Counted from the stretch's first letter, positions 47,360 to 56,686 are shown. The stretch: 64,000 nt of DNA from Polaribacter haliotis (GCF_014784055.1 NZ_CP061813.1:3110001-3174000); one strand, 5' to 3'. The notes: a model not told the origin generated them from the sequence alone. Numbers and translations: made by a program.

Positions 47360-47686
47360 ATGAACATAGAAAACGCACAAAAACAAGTAGACGATTGGAT
47401 TAAAAATCACGGAGTTCGTTATTTTAATGAATTAACAAACATGGCACAATTAACGGAGGAAGTTGGTGAAGTTGCTAGAATTATTGCAAGACGTTATGGA
47501 GAGCAAAGTGAAAAAGAATCGGACAAAAATAAAGATTTAGGAGAAGAATTGGCAGATGTGCTTTTCGTAGTTTTGTGTTTGGCAAACCAAACAGGAATCG
47601 ATTTGCAAGATGCTTTTGAGAAGAAATTAGATATTAAAACGAAACGCGATCACGATCGCCATCATAACAATCAAAAATTAAAATAA
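47360..47686 (+). CDS. MazG-like nucleotide pyrophosphohydrolase
   Basis: A 108-residue all-alpha NTP pyrophosphohydrolase. The metal-binding pattern ExxE...ExxD is visible: EEVGEVARI near 34-42 and DLGEELADVLFV near 58-69. KRDHDRHH at the end is common in this subgroup. It should hydrolyse non-canonical or excess NTPs to NMP and pyrophosphate. Two bases separate it from a small membrane protein gene. A TAACTTTG -7-like box (47332-47339) precedes it. Confidence 0.85.
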   Translation: MNIENAQKQVDDWIKNHGVRYFNELTNMAQLTEEVGEVARIIARRYGEQSEKESDKNKDLGEELADVLFVVLCLANQTGIDLQDAFEKKLDIKTKRDHDRHHNNQKLK

Positions 47687-47687
47687 A

Positions 47688-47936
47688 ATGACTTTATTAG
47701 AAAAAATAAAACAACCATTATTCTGGTCTAATTTTGTAAAAGTTGCCATTCCTTTTTTTATTTTGGTAACTTTAATTTCGTTATTTATGAACTCTTGGCA
47801 AGAAATTTTTGCTGGCGATTTCGCAAAAGTGAATGAAATAAATTTCGCTGGCGATAAATGGAAAACTTTTTGGGGATTAAAAATTGTAATAAGTACTTTT
47901 TATGGTATTTGGGTTACGAATAAGAAGATGAAATAA
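47688..47936 (+). CDS. Small membrane protein of unknown function
   Basis: An 82-residue protein with two hydrophobic segments (about 13-33 and 60-78) around a polar loop (QEIFAGDFAKVNEINF). I do not recognise the family. The two-base gap after the MazG-like gene supports a real second cistron. Confidence 0.6.
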   Translation: MTLLEKIKQPLFWSNFVKVAIPFFILVTLISLFMNSWQEIFAGDFAKVNEINFAGDKWKTFWGLKIVISTFYGIWVTNKKMK

Positions 47937-47940
47937 GTAA

Positions 47941-48110
47941 TTTGTCATTCCTGCGAAGGCAGGAATCCAAAGAGACTCTTCAAAATATTCAAAAAGTCAC
48001 TTCAAAAAAAGGTAATTATTTTACAGAGGTTTTACAGCTTTATTTATTTACTAACTATGATTTCCTGCTGGAGTTTATCTTGAGCGAAGTCGAAAGGCAG
48101 GAATGACAGA
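47941..48110. repeat. Inverted-end repeat element, second copy
   Basis: Left end TTTGTCATTCCTGCG (47941-47955) followed by GGCAGGAATCCAA. Right end TTCCTGCTGGAG (48062-48073), an embedded TTGAGCGAAGTCGAAA palindrome, and GGCAGGAATGACAG to 48110. The ends are the same as those at 43298-43550. The interior holds no gene. Confidence 0.75.
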
Positions 48111-48114
48111 AAAG

Positions 48115-48148
48115 AAAAGTCAGTTCTAAAAATTTAGAACTGACTTTT
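48115..48148 (-). terminator. Intrinsic terminator
   Basis: Sixteen-base arms (48115-48130, 48133-48148), with an A-rich left flank and a T-run on the right. It ends the leftward BNR-repeat gene and can act rightward too. Confidence 0.88.
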
Positions 48149-48171
48149 TTTATAAATTTATAATATAAATC

Positions 48172-51100
48172 CTAATCCAACTGAATCAAATCAATATCAC
48201 TTTCTTTTACTTTTAGGTTTAACTCTCTCACTCCATTTACAAACAAAGCATTTAGTTTTGCCAATTCTGCATCAATGTCTTTGGTGATTGCATTTTTAAA
48301 ATCAATGGCTTGTTGTGTTGGAGCATAATTTCCAATTCTGGTTAAAGAATTTAAATGAGCCAATTTATTATTCAAACGAATTGGGTAATTTAAAGGGTCT
48401 TGTCCGCTTTTAGATTTTGTTTGATACAATGTTTCTTCAATTTTGGTCATGTCTTTTACTAAAGTATCAGCATAGTCTAATAAAGCTTTGTGCTTTTCTT
48501 TATCTTTAATAGATTTCTTTAACAACCCAACTTGACTTCTAATTTTCTTTACATTTTTTAATGCTTTGTGTATTTCCGTCATTTTTGTGTTGATATCGTT
48601 AATGAAATCGAACTGAGCTTTCATATCACTTTCTGTAGCTTCCGAAGTTGGGTTTCTCAAAATATTAAAATCTTGAGTCATTTTTTTATCATTCACAGCC
48701 AATTCCACTTTGTAGTTTCCTGGCAAAGCCATTGGTCCGCTTAAAGATGCCCACCAAAGAATCATTCCTTTTACAGATTCAGCTCCAGGATACATCATGT
48801 TCCAATAGAAAATATTATTTCCGTCTTTTACATTTAAATTTTCTTCCTTCTTTTCTTTATCTGGTTTTGTAGAATATTTTTTGATAAGGTTATCATTTGT
48901 GTCATAAAAAGATAAAGAAACTACCTCTTTTTCTCCTTTTTCTTTAATAAAATAATTTACAGCAACACCTCCTGGATGATTCGTTCCAGCAGTTCTCGAA
49001 GTTCTTCCACGACCACCACTCATATTATAAGCATCTTTTGGCTTGTATAAAACAATTTCTTCTTTTAAAGTTGATGAATTTAGTTGATGAATTGGTGTTA
49101 AATCGTCAATAATCCAAAGCGAACGACCTTGAGTTGCAGCAATCAAATTATCATTTTTAATCGCCAAATCTGTAATAGGTACAATTGGTAAGTTTTGCTG
49201 AAAAGATTCCCAATCTTTTCCATCATTAAAAGAAATATACATACCTTTTTCTGTTCCAGCATACAACAAATCTTTACGTTTTGGGTCTGCTCTTAAAGCT
49301 CTTGTAAAAGCTTCGTTTTCAATTCCATCTACAATTAATTTCCACGATTTTCCGTAATTTTCTGTTTTGTAGATATAAGGTTTGTAATCTCCAGACTTGT
49401 ATTTCGTTCCTACAATATAAGCCCCACCTTTTGTAAAAGGATCTACTTCAATGCAGTTAATCATCATCCATTCTGGCATTTTATTCGGAGTTACATTGTC
49501 CCAAGAAACGCCATTATTTTTAGAAACGTGCACCAAACCATCATCTGAACCCGTCCAAATTAAGCCAGCTTCATAAGGCGATTCTGTTGCTGCGAAAATA
49601 GTTCCATAATATTCTACACCAGTATTATCTTGTGTAATTGGTCCACCAGAAGATTTTAAAGTTTCTGGGTCGTTTCTTGTTAAATCCGGACTAATTAATT
49701 TCCAAGATTGTCCTTCATCTTCTGTAACGTGTAAATGGTTAGAAGCCGCATACAAACGTTTTTTATTATTTGGCGAAAAGAAAATAGGAAAATTCCACTG
49801 GAAACGATATTTAAAATCTTCGGCTCCATGTCCCATAGGATCGTCTGGCCAAACATTTATCGCTCTTGTCTCTCCAGTTTTATGATTTTGTCTTGTTAAC
49901 AAACCTCCATAACTTCCTCCGTAAACAATATCATTATTTAAAGGATCTACAGCAATATGAGCACTTTCTCCACCAGCAGTAGATTCCCAATCCGATTCTG
50001 TTATAAATCTTCCAGCAGTTCTGTGAGATATTCTAACGGTTGAATTGTCTTGTTGCGCGGCTAAAATTCTATATGGAAAATGATTATCTGTAGTAACTCT
50101 GTAAAATTGAGAAGTTGGCTGATTCATATATGTACTCCAATTCTCTCCAGCATCAAATGAAACTTGCGCTCCTCCATCATCTCCAATAATCATTCTTTGG
50201 TTGTCTTCTGGTGCAATCCATAAATCGTGATGATCTCCATGAGGTGCATTATAAGTAGAATATGTTTTTCCTCCATCTGTAGATTTATGGTAGCGAACAT
50301 TCAACACATATAAAATATCTTCATCTTGTGTATCTGCATACAAACGTGTGTAATACCAAGCTCGCTGACGTAATTTTCTTTCAGAATTTATCAAACGCCA
50401 ATTTTTTCCAGCATCTGTAGATTTGTAAATTCCACCTTTCTCATTTTCAATTAATGCCCAAACAATATCGGAATTTACAGGAGAAACTGTAACACCAGAA
50501 ATTCCCCAAATGCCTTTTGGCAATCCTTTATTTGTAGAAATGTTTGTCCAAGTTTCTCCTTCGTCTGTACTTTTAAACATGGCAGAGCCTTTACCTCCTG
50601 AAGATAAACTGTAAGGAGTTCTGCGAACATCCCAAGTAGTTGCGTATAAGATCCTTGGATTATTTGGGTCGATAATTAAATCGATAACTCCAGAGTTTTC
50701 ATCCGAAAACAACACTTTTTTCCAGTTTTCTCCACCATCAATAGATTTGTAAACACCTCTTTCTTGGGTTGGTTTGTATAAATCTCCCATAACTCCTGCA
50801 AAGACGATATCTGGGTTTTTAGGATGAATTCTCATTCTTGGAATATGGCGTGAATTTTTTAAACCCATGTGTTTCCAAGTTTTTCCTGCATTTTCCGATT
50901 TCCAAATTCCATCTCCAGAAGAAACATTTCCACGAACGGTTTTTTCTCCCATTCCAACATACATTACATTATTATCCGATTCAGAAACTGCTACAGAACC
51001 AACAGAACCTCCGAAAAATCCGTCGGAAATATTCTGCCAAGTATTACCAGCATCTGTAGTTTTCCAAACGCCACCACCAGTTGCGCCCATGTAAAAAAGA

Positions 51101-51279
51101 TTCGCTTTCCCAGAAACCCCAGTAACAGCAGCACTTCTTCCTCCTCTAAAAGGGCCAATATTTCGCCATTCTACTGCGCTAAAATATTCGTTAGAAACTT
51201 TGTTAGCATTTTTTTGTGCATTAACTTTGGCGTTCACAGAGAAAATCATGCAAATTGCCAGAAAAAGATATTTTTTCAT
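48172..51279 (-). CDS. Large exported sortilin/BNR-repeat beta-propeller protein
   Basis: A 1035-residue exported protein of the WD40/YVTN/BNR-like glycosyl-hydrolase-named family. I start at the ATG at 51279, because it opens a signal peptide (MKKYLFLAICMIFSVNAKVN); a longer frame only adds an unrelated leader. Residues about 30-700 hold many Asp-box repeats of the form S-x-DxGxTW (TTDAGNTW, SENAGKTW, SIDGGENW, STDEGETW). A C-terminal beta-domain and helical region follow (about 880-1000). No catalytic residues are identifiable, so the hydrolase label is nominal. Possible roles are carbohydrate or protein binding. Confidence 0.85.
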   Translation of the reverse strand: MKKYLFLAICMIFSVNAKVNAQKNANKVSNEYFSAVEWRNIGPFRGGRSAAVTGVSGKANLFYMGATGGGVWKTTDAGNTWQNISDGFFGGSVGSVAVSESDNNVMYVGMGEKTVRGNVSSGDGIWKSENAGKTWKHMGLKNSRHIPRMRIHPKNPDIVFAGVMGDLYKPTQERGVYKSIDGGENWKKVLFSDENSGVIDLIIDPNNPRILYATTWDVRRTPYSLSSGGKGSAMFKSTDEGETWTNISTNKGLPKGIWGISGVTVSPVNSDIVWALIENEKGGIYKSTDAGKNWRLINSERKLRQRAWYYTRLYADTQDEDILYVLNVRYHKSTDGGKTYSTYNAPHGDHHDLWIAPEDNQRMIIGDDGGAQVSFDAGENWSTYMNQPTSQFYRVTTDNHFPYRILAAQQDNSTVRISHRTAGRFITESDWESTAGGESAHIAVDPLNNDIVYGGSYGGLLTRQNHKTGETRAINVWPDDPMGHGAEDFKYRFQWNFPIFFSPNNKKRLYAASNHLHVTEDEGQSWKLISPDLTRNDPETLKSSGGPITQDNTGVEYYGTIFAATESPYEAGLIWTGSDDGLVHVSKNNGVSWDNVTPNKMPEWMMINCIEVDPFTKGGAYIVGTKYKSGDYKPYIYKTENYGKSWKLIVDGIENEAFTRALRADPKRKDLLYAGTEKGMYISFNDGKDWESFQQNLPIVPITDLAIKNDNLIAATQGRSLWIIDDLTPIHQLNSSTLKEEIVLYKPKDAYNMSGGRGRTSRTAGTNHPGGVAVNYFIKEKGEKEVVSLSFYDTNDNLIKKYSTKPDKEKKEENLNVKDGNNIFYWNMMYPGAESVKGMILWWASLSGPMALPGNYKVELAVNDKKMTQDFNILRNPTSEATESDMKAQFDFINDINTKMTEIHKALKNVKKIRSQVGLLKKSIKDKEKHKALLDYADTLVKDMTKIEETLYQTKSKSGQDPLNYPIRLNNKLAHLNSLTRIGNYAPTQQAIDFKNAITKDIDAELAKLNALFVNGVRELNLKVKESDIDLIQLD

Positions 51280-51335
51280 GTTTGGTAAGTTGTAGTTTTG
51301 AGGTTTAAAAATAAGAATTAAAATCAAGTTTTAGA

Positions 51336-52565
51336 ATGGACATATTGTTAAATGTTTTAAAGGATAAAAAAATAAAGGAAGAAATAACAATTTCTGGTTC
51401 TAAAAGTGAATCTAATAGATTACTTATTTTACAAAACTTATTCCCTGAAATTACAATTGAAAATTTATCAGATTCAGACGATTCTATTCACATGCAACAT
51501 GCATTATCAACAAAAAAAGAAATTGTAGATATTGGGCATGCAGGAACAGCAATGCGCTTTTTAACATCTTATTTTGCAGTAAAGGAAGGTAGAGAAACTG
51601 TGCTTACAGGTTCCGAAAGAATGCAAAACAGACCTATCGAAATCTTGGTAAATGCACTTAAAGATTTAGGCGCAGATATTTCTTACGAAGATAAAGTTGG
51701 CTATCCACCAATTCGTATTAAAGGAAGAAAATTAATAGCGGATAATGTCCAAATTAATGGAAATGTTAGTAGCCAATATATTTCTTCTTTATTATTGATT
51801 GCTTCAAAATTAGAAAACGGATTAACTATAGAATTGGTAGGCGAAATTACCTCAATCCCATATATTAATATGACATTGAGTTTATTACATCAATTAAATA
51901 TTGAAGCAAATTTCGAAGGAAATATTATAAAAGTATTACCAAAGAAAGAAATTGAAAAACAAACAGTTGTAGTAGAAAGCGATTGGTCTTCTGCAAGTTA
52001 TTTTTATTCGATAGTTGCATCTGCTGAAATTGGTTCAGAAATAAAATTATCAGCATATAAAAAAGAAAGTTTACAAGGCGATTCTTGCTTGGCAGAAATC
52101 TATCAACATTTTGGGGTTTCAACAACTTTCGGTGAGAATTTTATCAACCTTAAAAAAGAAAAAGCATCCAATAAAGAAGTTTTAGAAATCGATTTAAGAG
52201 ATGCACCAGATATTGCACAAACAATTGCAGTAACATGTTTTTCTGAAGGAATTTCTTGTAATTTAACAGGTTTACACACCTTAAAAATTAAAGAAACAGA
52301 TAGGTTAGAGGCTTTAAAAGAAGAATTAACCAATTTAGGCGCTTCAATATCTGTAACGAACAAGAGTTTGCGTTTAGAGGAATCAGTAGAGATTAACGAA
52401 AATATTTCTATAAAAACCTATAACGATCATCGAATGGCAATGGCATTTGCACCTTTAGCATTAAGAGTTCCTATTAATATATTAAATGCGGAAGTTGTTA
52501 CAAAATCGTTTCAGAAATTTTGGGATGATATGCAACAAATTGGTATTAAAATAGATAAACTGTAA
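51336..52565 (+). CDS. aroA: 3-phosphoshikimate 1-carboxyvinyltransferase (EPSP synthase)
   Basis: A 409-residue enzyme of the shikimate pathway joining shikimate-3-phosphate and phosphoenolpyruvate. Diagnostic pieces are SGSKSESNRLLIL, DIGHAGTAMRFL, GSERMQNRPIEIL, VSSQYISSLLL, DLRDAPDIAQTIA and the late KTYNDHRMAMAFAPLAL. It is slightly shorter than the E. coli protein (about 427 residues), usual for Bacteroidota. It heads a rightward run with queA, rlmN and a polyprenyl synthase. Confidence 0.95.
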   Translation: MDILLNVLKDKKIKEEITISGSKSESNRLLILQNLFPEITIENLSDSDDSIHMQHALSTKKEIVDIGHAGTAMRFLTSYFAVKEGRETVLTGSERMQNRPIEILVNALKDLGADISYEDKVGYPPIRIKGRKLIADNVQINGNVSSQYISSLLLIASKLENGLTIELVGEITSIPYINMTLSLLHQLNIEANFEGNIIKVLPKKEIEKQTVVVESDWSSASYFYSIVASAEIGSEIKLSAYKKESLQGDSCLAEIYQHFGVSTTFGENFINLKKEKASNKEVLEIDLRDAPDIAQTIAVTCFSEGISCNLTGLHTLKIKETDRLEALKEELTNLGASISVTNKSLRLEESVEINENISIKTYNDHRMAMAFAPLALRVPINILNAEVVTKSFQKFWDDMQQIGIKIDKL

Positions 52566-52582
52566 ATTAATAGACGAAACAC

Positions 52583-52614
52583 TTGACAACGCCTATTCGC
52601 ATATCGTATATTTG
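52583..52614 (+). promoter_or_regulatory. Promoter of queA
   Basis: TTG at 52583-52585, a 21-base spacer and TATATTTG at 52607-52614 match the Bacteroidota promoter pattern. The queA ATG lies 25 bases on. So queA has its own promoter despite following aroA closely. Confidence 0.75.
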
Positions 52615-52638
52615 CAACCTTTATAGCAAAATATATAT

Positions 52639-53688
52639 ATGAAATTATCACATTTTGAATTTGAGTTACCAGAAGAGTTACTAGCAGTTTATCCAGCAGA
52701 ACACAGAGACGAATCTCGTTTAATGGTTTTGGATAGAAAAACTCAAACTATAGAACACAAACAATTTAAAGACGTTATAAATTACTTCGATGAAGGTGAT
52801 GTTTTAATGTTAAACAATACCAAAGTTTTTCCTGCAAGAATGTTTGGTAACAAAGAAAAAACAGGAGCAAGAATAGAAGTTTTCTTATTAAGAGAATTAA
52901 ATGCAGAAAATAGATTGTGGGATGTTTTAGTAGATCCAGCAAGAAAAATTAGAATTGGAAACAAATTATTTTTTGGAGAAGACGATAGTTTAGTAGCAGA
53001 AGTAATAGATAATACTACATCAAGAGGAAGAACTTTACGTTTTTTATTCGACGGTTCTTACGAAGAATTTAGAGCAAAACTATTAGAATTAGGTCAAACT
53101 CCATTACCTAAAGAAATAAATAGAGAGGTAGAAGCAATCGACGAAGAGCGTTACCAAACTATTTTTGCGAAGCACGAAGGAGCTGTAGCTGCACCAACTG
53201 CAGGTTTACATTTTTCGAAACATTTAATGAAGCGTTTAGAAATTAAAGGAGTCGATTTTGCAGAAATGACGTTACACGTTGGTTTAGGAACTTTTAGTGC
53301 AGTTGAAGTAGAAGATTTATCGAAACACAAAATGGATTCTGAGCAAATTGTAATTCCAGCAGCAACTGCAGATAAAATTAACAAAGCGAAGAAAGAAAAA
53401 AGAAGAATTTGTGCTGTGGGTACTACTGTTATGAGAACTGTAGAATCTTCGGTTTCTTCGAAACAAGAGTTAAATGCGTTCGAAGGTTGGACCAATAAAT
53501 TCATTTTTCCACCACACGATTTTAGTATAGCAAACGCGATGATTACAAATTTTCATCCACCAAAATCTACTTTAATGATGCAATCTGCCGCATTTGCAGG
53601 ATACGATTTCTTAATGGATGCTTATAAAGAAGCGATAAAAGAAGGTTATAAATTCTCGACTTACGGAGACGCAATGTTGATAATCTAA
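52639..53688 (+). CDS. queA: S-adenosylmethionine:tRNA ribosyltransferase-isomerase
   Basis: A 349-residue enzyme that transfers the ribosyl moiety of SAM to preQ1 at tRNA position 34, making epoxyqueuosine. Family-specific stretches are [63 protein letters not shown] and the late [18 protein letters not shown]. Full length. Other queuosine genes are not in the window. Confidence 0.96.
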   Translation: MKLSHFEFELPEELLAVYPAEHRDESRLMVLDRKTQTIEHKQFKDVINYFDEGDVLMLNNTKVFPARMFGNKEKTGARIEVFLLRELNAENRLWDVLVDPARKIRIGNKLFFGEDDSLVAEVIDNTTSRGRTLRFLFDGSYEEFRAKLLELGQTPLPKEINREVEAIDEERYQTIFAKHEGAVAAPTAGLHFSKHLMKRLEIKGVDFAEMTLHVGLGTFSAVEVEDLSKHKMDSEQIVIPAATADKINKAKKEKRRICAVGTTVMRTVESSVSSKQELNAFEGWTNKFIFPPHDFSIANAMITNFHPPKSTLMMQSAAFAGYDFLMDAYKEAIKEGYKFSTYGDAMLII

Positions 53689-53718
53689 TTTATTCTATAA
53701 AAGAATAATATAAAATTT

Positions 53719-53749
53719 AAAGACTGACGATGTATAATTGTCAGTCTTT
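53719..53749 (+). terminator. Terminator of queA
   Basis: Ten-base arms (53719-53728, 53740-53749) around an 11-base loop, ending in a T-run. Confidence 0.8.
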
Positions 53750-53758
53750 TTGTTATTT

Positions 53759-53909
53759 GGGCGTTCCCTAAAAAGGTCACGCTTTCCATTATATCTTTTT
53801 AAATAAGTTATTGCGAATAAAGCTTTTTTTGCTTTATGTGGCAATCTCATTATAAAATACACCAATTATTTCCTCATTTAAAAAGGATGCCATTTCAATC
53901 GCTAACGCA
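53759..53909. repeat. Hairpin repeat interrupted by a second palindromic repeat
   Basis: Outer element: GGGCGTTCCCTA at 53759-53770; ATCTTTTTAAAT (53793-53804) pairs with ATTTAAAAAGGAT (53876-53888); CGCTAACGCAC closes it near 53909, with GCGTT/AACGC pairing at the ends. Inside its loop, at about 53806-53850, lies a second palindrome (TTATTGCGAATAAAGC against GCTTTATGTGGCAATC). No gene is visible in 53750-53995. A -7-like TATTTTTG occurs at 53950-53957. Confidence 0.65.
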
Positions 53910-53995
53910 CCTATTTGCAAGCTTTAGCCATAACTTCAAATTATATGCGTATTTTTGCAACTGTAATATTTTAACTTTTCAAAATTATAGAAAAC

Positions 53996-55033
53996 TTGAC
54001 TAAAAAGAAAGACATAAGAGCCTTAACAAAAGAACAATTAAGAGATTTTTTTGTGGAAAATGGCGACAAAGCATTTCGTGGAAATCAAGTTTATGAATGG
54101 CTTTGGAGCAAATCTTTACATACTTTTGAAGCAATGACAAACATTTCTAAAGAAACCAGAGAAATGTTAGAAGCAAACTTCGTAATCAACCATATTAAGG
54201 TAGATTCTATGCAGAAGAGTAAAGATGGAACCATAAAAAACGGAATTAAATTACACGATGGTTTAGTGGTAGAATCCGTTTTAATTCCAACTCCAAAAAG
54301 AACAACAGCTTGTGTTTCGAGCCAAGTTGGTTGTAGTTTAGATTGTAAATTCTGTGCAACTGCACGTTTAAAAAGAATGCGAAATCTAAATCCAGACGAA
54401 ATTTACGATCAAGTTGTAGTTATCGACAAACAAAGTAGGTTATATCATAATAAAAAACTGACCAACATTGTTTTTATGGGAATGGGAGAACCATTAATGA
54501 ACTATAAAAACGTGCTAAAATCTATTGAGATGATTACCTCGCCAGAAGGTTTAGGTATGTCGTCTAAAAGAATAACAGTTTCCACTTCTGGGGTACCAAA
54601 AATGATTAAAAAAATGGCCGACGAAGAAGTGAAATTCAATTTAGCAGTTTCGCTACATTCAGCAATAGATGAAGTTAGAACTTCAATTATGCCTTTTAAT
54701 GTTAATTTTCCATTAGCAGATTTAAGAGAATCTTTAGAATATTGGTACGAAAAAACACAACGTGCAATTACGTATGAATATATTGTTTGGGGAGGAATTA
54801 ACGACCGAAAAGAAGACATAAAAGCATTGGTAGAGTTTTGTAAATATGTGCCTTGTAAAATTAACTTAATAGAATATAACCCAATTGACGATGGTGAGTT
54901 TCAACAAGCAAGTCCATCTGCAATAAATAATTACATTTCAAATTTAGAAATGAATGATATTACTGTAAATGTTAGGCGTTCTAGGGGAAAAGATATAGAT
55001 GCCGCTTGTGGACAGTTAGCAAATAAATCGTAA
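53996..55033 (+). CDS. rlmN: Dual-specificity rRNA/tRNA A2503/A37 C2-methyltransferase
   Basis: A 345-residue radical SAM methyltransferase acting on 23S rRNA A2503 and tRNA A37. The cluster cysteines are C113, C117 and C120 in VGCSLDCKFCATARL. The methyl-carrying cysteine is C338 in AACGQLANKS. FMGMGEPLMNY and the NPDEIYDQV segment are typical. The only suitable start is a TTG at 53996, giving MTKKKDIRALTKEQL; no in-frame ATG yields the conserved N-terminal domain. Confidence 0.95.
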   Translation: MTKKKDIRALTKEQLRDFFVENGDKAFRGNQVYEWLWSKSLHTFEAMTNISKETREMLEANFVINHIKVDSMQKSKDGTIKNGIKLHDGLVVESVLIPTPKRTTACVSSQVGCSLDCKFCATARLKRMRNLNPDEIYDQVVVIDKQSRLYHNKKLTNIVFMGMGEPLMNYKNVLKSIEMITSPEGLGMSSKRITVSTSGVPKMIKKMADEEVKFNLAVSLHSAIDEVRTSIMPFNVNFPLADLRESLEYWYEKTQRAITYEYIVWGGINDRKEDIKALVEFCKYVPCKINLIEYNPIDDGEFQQASPSAINNYISNLEMNDITVNVRRSRGKDIDAACGQLANKS

Positions 55034-55057
55034 AAATAAAATAATTACTTTTACTCT

Positions 55058-56035
55058 GTGAAACCAGTAGAACTTATAAAACTTCCCATAAAAAACGAAA
55101 TGGAACTCTTTGAAGAAAAGTTCAAAGAATCTATGCTTTCTAAAGTTCCGTTATTAAACAGAATTACATATTATATTGTTCGTAGAAAAGGAAAACAAAT
55201 GCGACCAATGTTTGTTTTTTTAGTAGCAAAAATGGTTTCTAATGGTGGTTTCGACGAGCGAACTTACAGAGGAGCATCTGTTGTAGAATTAATACACACA
55301 GCAACCTTGGTACATGATGATGTTGTAGATGATTCTAACAGACGAAGAGGTTTCTTCTCTATAAATGCACTTTGGAAAAATAAAATTGCTGTATTAGTGG
55401 GTGATTTTTTGTTATCTAAAGGGTTATTGCTTTCTATAGATAATGAAGATTTTGACTTGTTAAAACTTATTTCTATTGCAGTTCGTGAAATGAGTGAAGG
55501 GGAATTACTTCAAATTGAAAAAGCTCGAAAATTAGACATTACAGAAGCTATTTATTTTGATATTATTCGTAAGAAAACAGCTACTTTAATTGCCGCTTGT
55601 TGTGGAATTGGAGCCGCTTCTGTTGGTGCAAACCAAGATTGTGTACAACAAATGCGAAAATTTGGAGAATATATTGGTGTTGCTTTTCAGATTAAAGACG
55701 ATTTGTTCGATTATTCTGATGAGAAAATAGGAAAACCAACTGGAATTGATATTAAAGAGCAAAAAATGACATTGCCTTTAATTCACACTTTAAATAATTG
55801 TTCTAAAAAAGAAAAAGCGTGGTTAATTAGCTCTATAAAAAAACATAATAAAGATAAGAAACGTGTGAAAGAGGTTATAGCTTTCGTAAAAAAGAATGGT
55901 GGTATTGAATACACAACCAACCAAATGAACGACTACAAGAACAAAGCAATTGCTATTTTAGAAAACTACCCAAATTCCGAGTATAAAAAATCGTTACTTA
56001 CTATGATTGATTATGTTGTAGAACGTAAGATTTAA
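55058..56035 (+). CDS. Polyprenyl diphosphate synthase
   Basis: A 325-residue trans-isoprenyl diphosphate synthase. The first aspartate-rich motif is HDDVVDDSNRRRG (D87, D88, D91, D92) and the second is FQIKDDLFDYSD. KGKQMRPMFVFL carries the expected basic substrate-binding residues. In Flavobacteriia the major respiratory quinone is MK-6, so a hexaprenyl side-chain product is plausible but not proved by sequence. The start is GTG, 25 bases after rlmN. Links functionally to the mevalonate genes at 41.6-44.6 kb. Confidence 0.9.
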   Translation: MKPVELIKLPIKNEMELFEEKFKESMLSKVPLLNRITYYIVRRKGKQMRPMFVFLVAKMVSNGGFDERTYRGASVVELIHTATLVHDDVVDDSNRRRGFFSINALWKNKIAVLVGDFLLSKGLLLSIDNEDFDLLKLISIAVREMSEGELLQIEKARKLDITEAIYFDIIRKKTATLIAACCGIGAASVGANQDCVQQMRKFGEYIGVAFQIKDDLFDYSDEKIGKPTGIDIKEQKMTLPLIHTLNNCSKKEKAWLISSIKKHNKDKKRVKEVIAFVKKNGGIEYTTNQMNDYKNKAIAILENYPNSEYKKSLLTMIDYVVERKI

Positions 56036-56620
56036 TTACCTGTTTAGTTTACCTAATTTTTCAATTTTGTATAACCAATTTTCCCTATAACTATCTTTAG
56101 AATTTCTTAAAGAACCAATTGTTGTAAATTTCACAGGTTTTATGCCCACAAAATCACAAGTCAGTTTTTTGATTGAATTGTAACTTGGTTGATTGTTTAT
56201 CCATCTGTAATACCAGGCAGGTTGGTCTAAAGTAGAAATAACTCTTGCAGATTTTCCAGTTAAATATTTATCCCACCAAACTGAATTTTCTCTTTTTTTG
56301 AAAGCAAAATTGGGCAGAAATACACGATCTATAAAACCTTTTAAAATTGCAGGATAAGAACCCCACCAAACAGGATACACCCAAACAATATGGTTTGCCC
56401 ATTTAATTAATTTTTGAGCTTTTAGCAAGTCTGGCTCTAATTCCATTCTTTTTCGATAACCAAATTCTAAATTCGGATTAAATTCTAAATCACGAATATG
56501 AATCTCTTCAAAAATAGCATTAGAATTTAGTACCCCTTTTTTATAAGCTTCAGCAATACCAAAACAAAAACTTTTTTTATCTGGATGTCCATTAATAAGT
56601 AGAATTTTCTTTTTTACCAT
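56036..56620 (-). CDS. NAD(P)H-dependent flavodoxin-fold oxidoreductase
   Basis: A 194-residue quinone reductase-like protein (NQO1/MdaB/YwrO type) using FMN or FAD. Marks are the N-terminal LLINGHPDKKSFCFG nucleotide loop, HIVWVYPVWWGSYPAILKGFIDRVF (split here: WVYPVWWG then PAILKGFIDR) and the later PAWYYRW. It probably reduces quinones or nitro compounds in two-electron steps. The gene follows a Crp/Fnr regulator on the same strand, and a perfect FNR-type palindrome lies in its promoter region, so it is a likely target. Confidence 0.85.
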   Translation of the reverse strand: MVKKKILLINGHPDKKSFCFGIAEAYKKGVLNSNAIFEEIHIRDLEFNPNLEFGYRKRMELEPDLLKAQKLIKWANHIVWVYPVWWGSYPAILKGFIDRVFLPNFAFKKRENSVWWDKYLTGKSARVISTLDQPAWYYRWINNQPSYNSIKKLTCDFVGIKPVKFTTIGSLRNSKDSYRENWLYKIEKLGKLNR

Positions 56621-56638
56621 TGAAATGTTTTTCTACAT

Positions 56639-56646
56639 CAAAGGTA
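56639..56646 (-). promoter_or_regulatory. Possible -7 box of the oxidoreductase gene
   Basis: On the minus strand this reads TACCTTTG, matching TAnnTTTG, 18 bases before the ATG. No TTG stands at a normal spacer upstream, which fits an activator-dependent promoter. Confidence 0.45.
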
Positions 56647-56667
56647 TTTCACAAATAATAAGTTCTA

Positions 56668-56683
56668 CTTGACAATTGTCAAG
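56668..56683. promoter_or_regulatory. Crp/Fnr-type operator palindrome
   Basis: A perfect 16-base palindrome CTTGACAATTGTCAAG, that is TTGAC-N4-GTCAA, the half-site geometry of FNR/DNR-like regulators. Its centre lies about 41 bases upstream of the start point expected from the TACCTTTG box. It stands four bases after the stop of a Crp/Fnr-family gene. Confidence 0.55.
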
Positions 56684-56686
56684 AAA

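Noticed and set aside
51280..51327. 16-residue extension of the BNR-repeat protein
   Set aside because: The signal peptide begins at the internal ATG at 51279.
53876..53995. Small gene between queA and rlmN
   Set aside because: The interval consists of repeat arms and promoter-like sequence; no frame of useful length exists.
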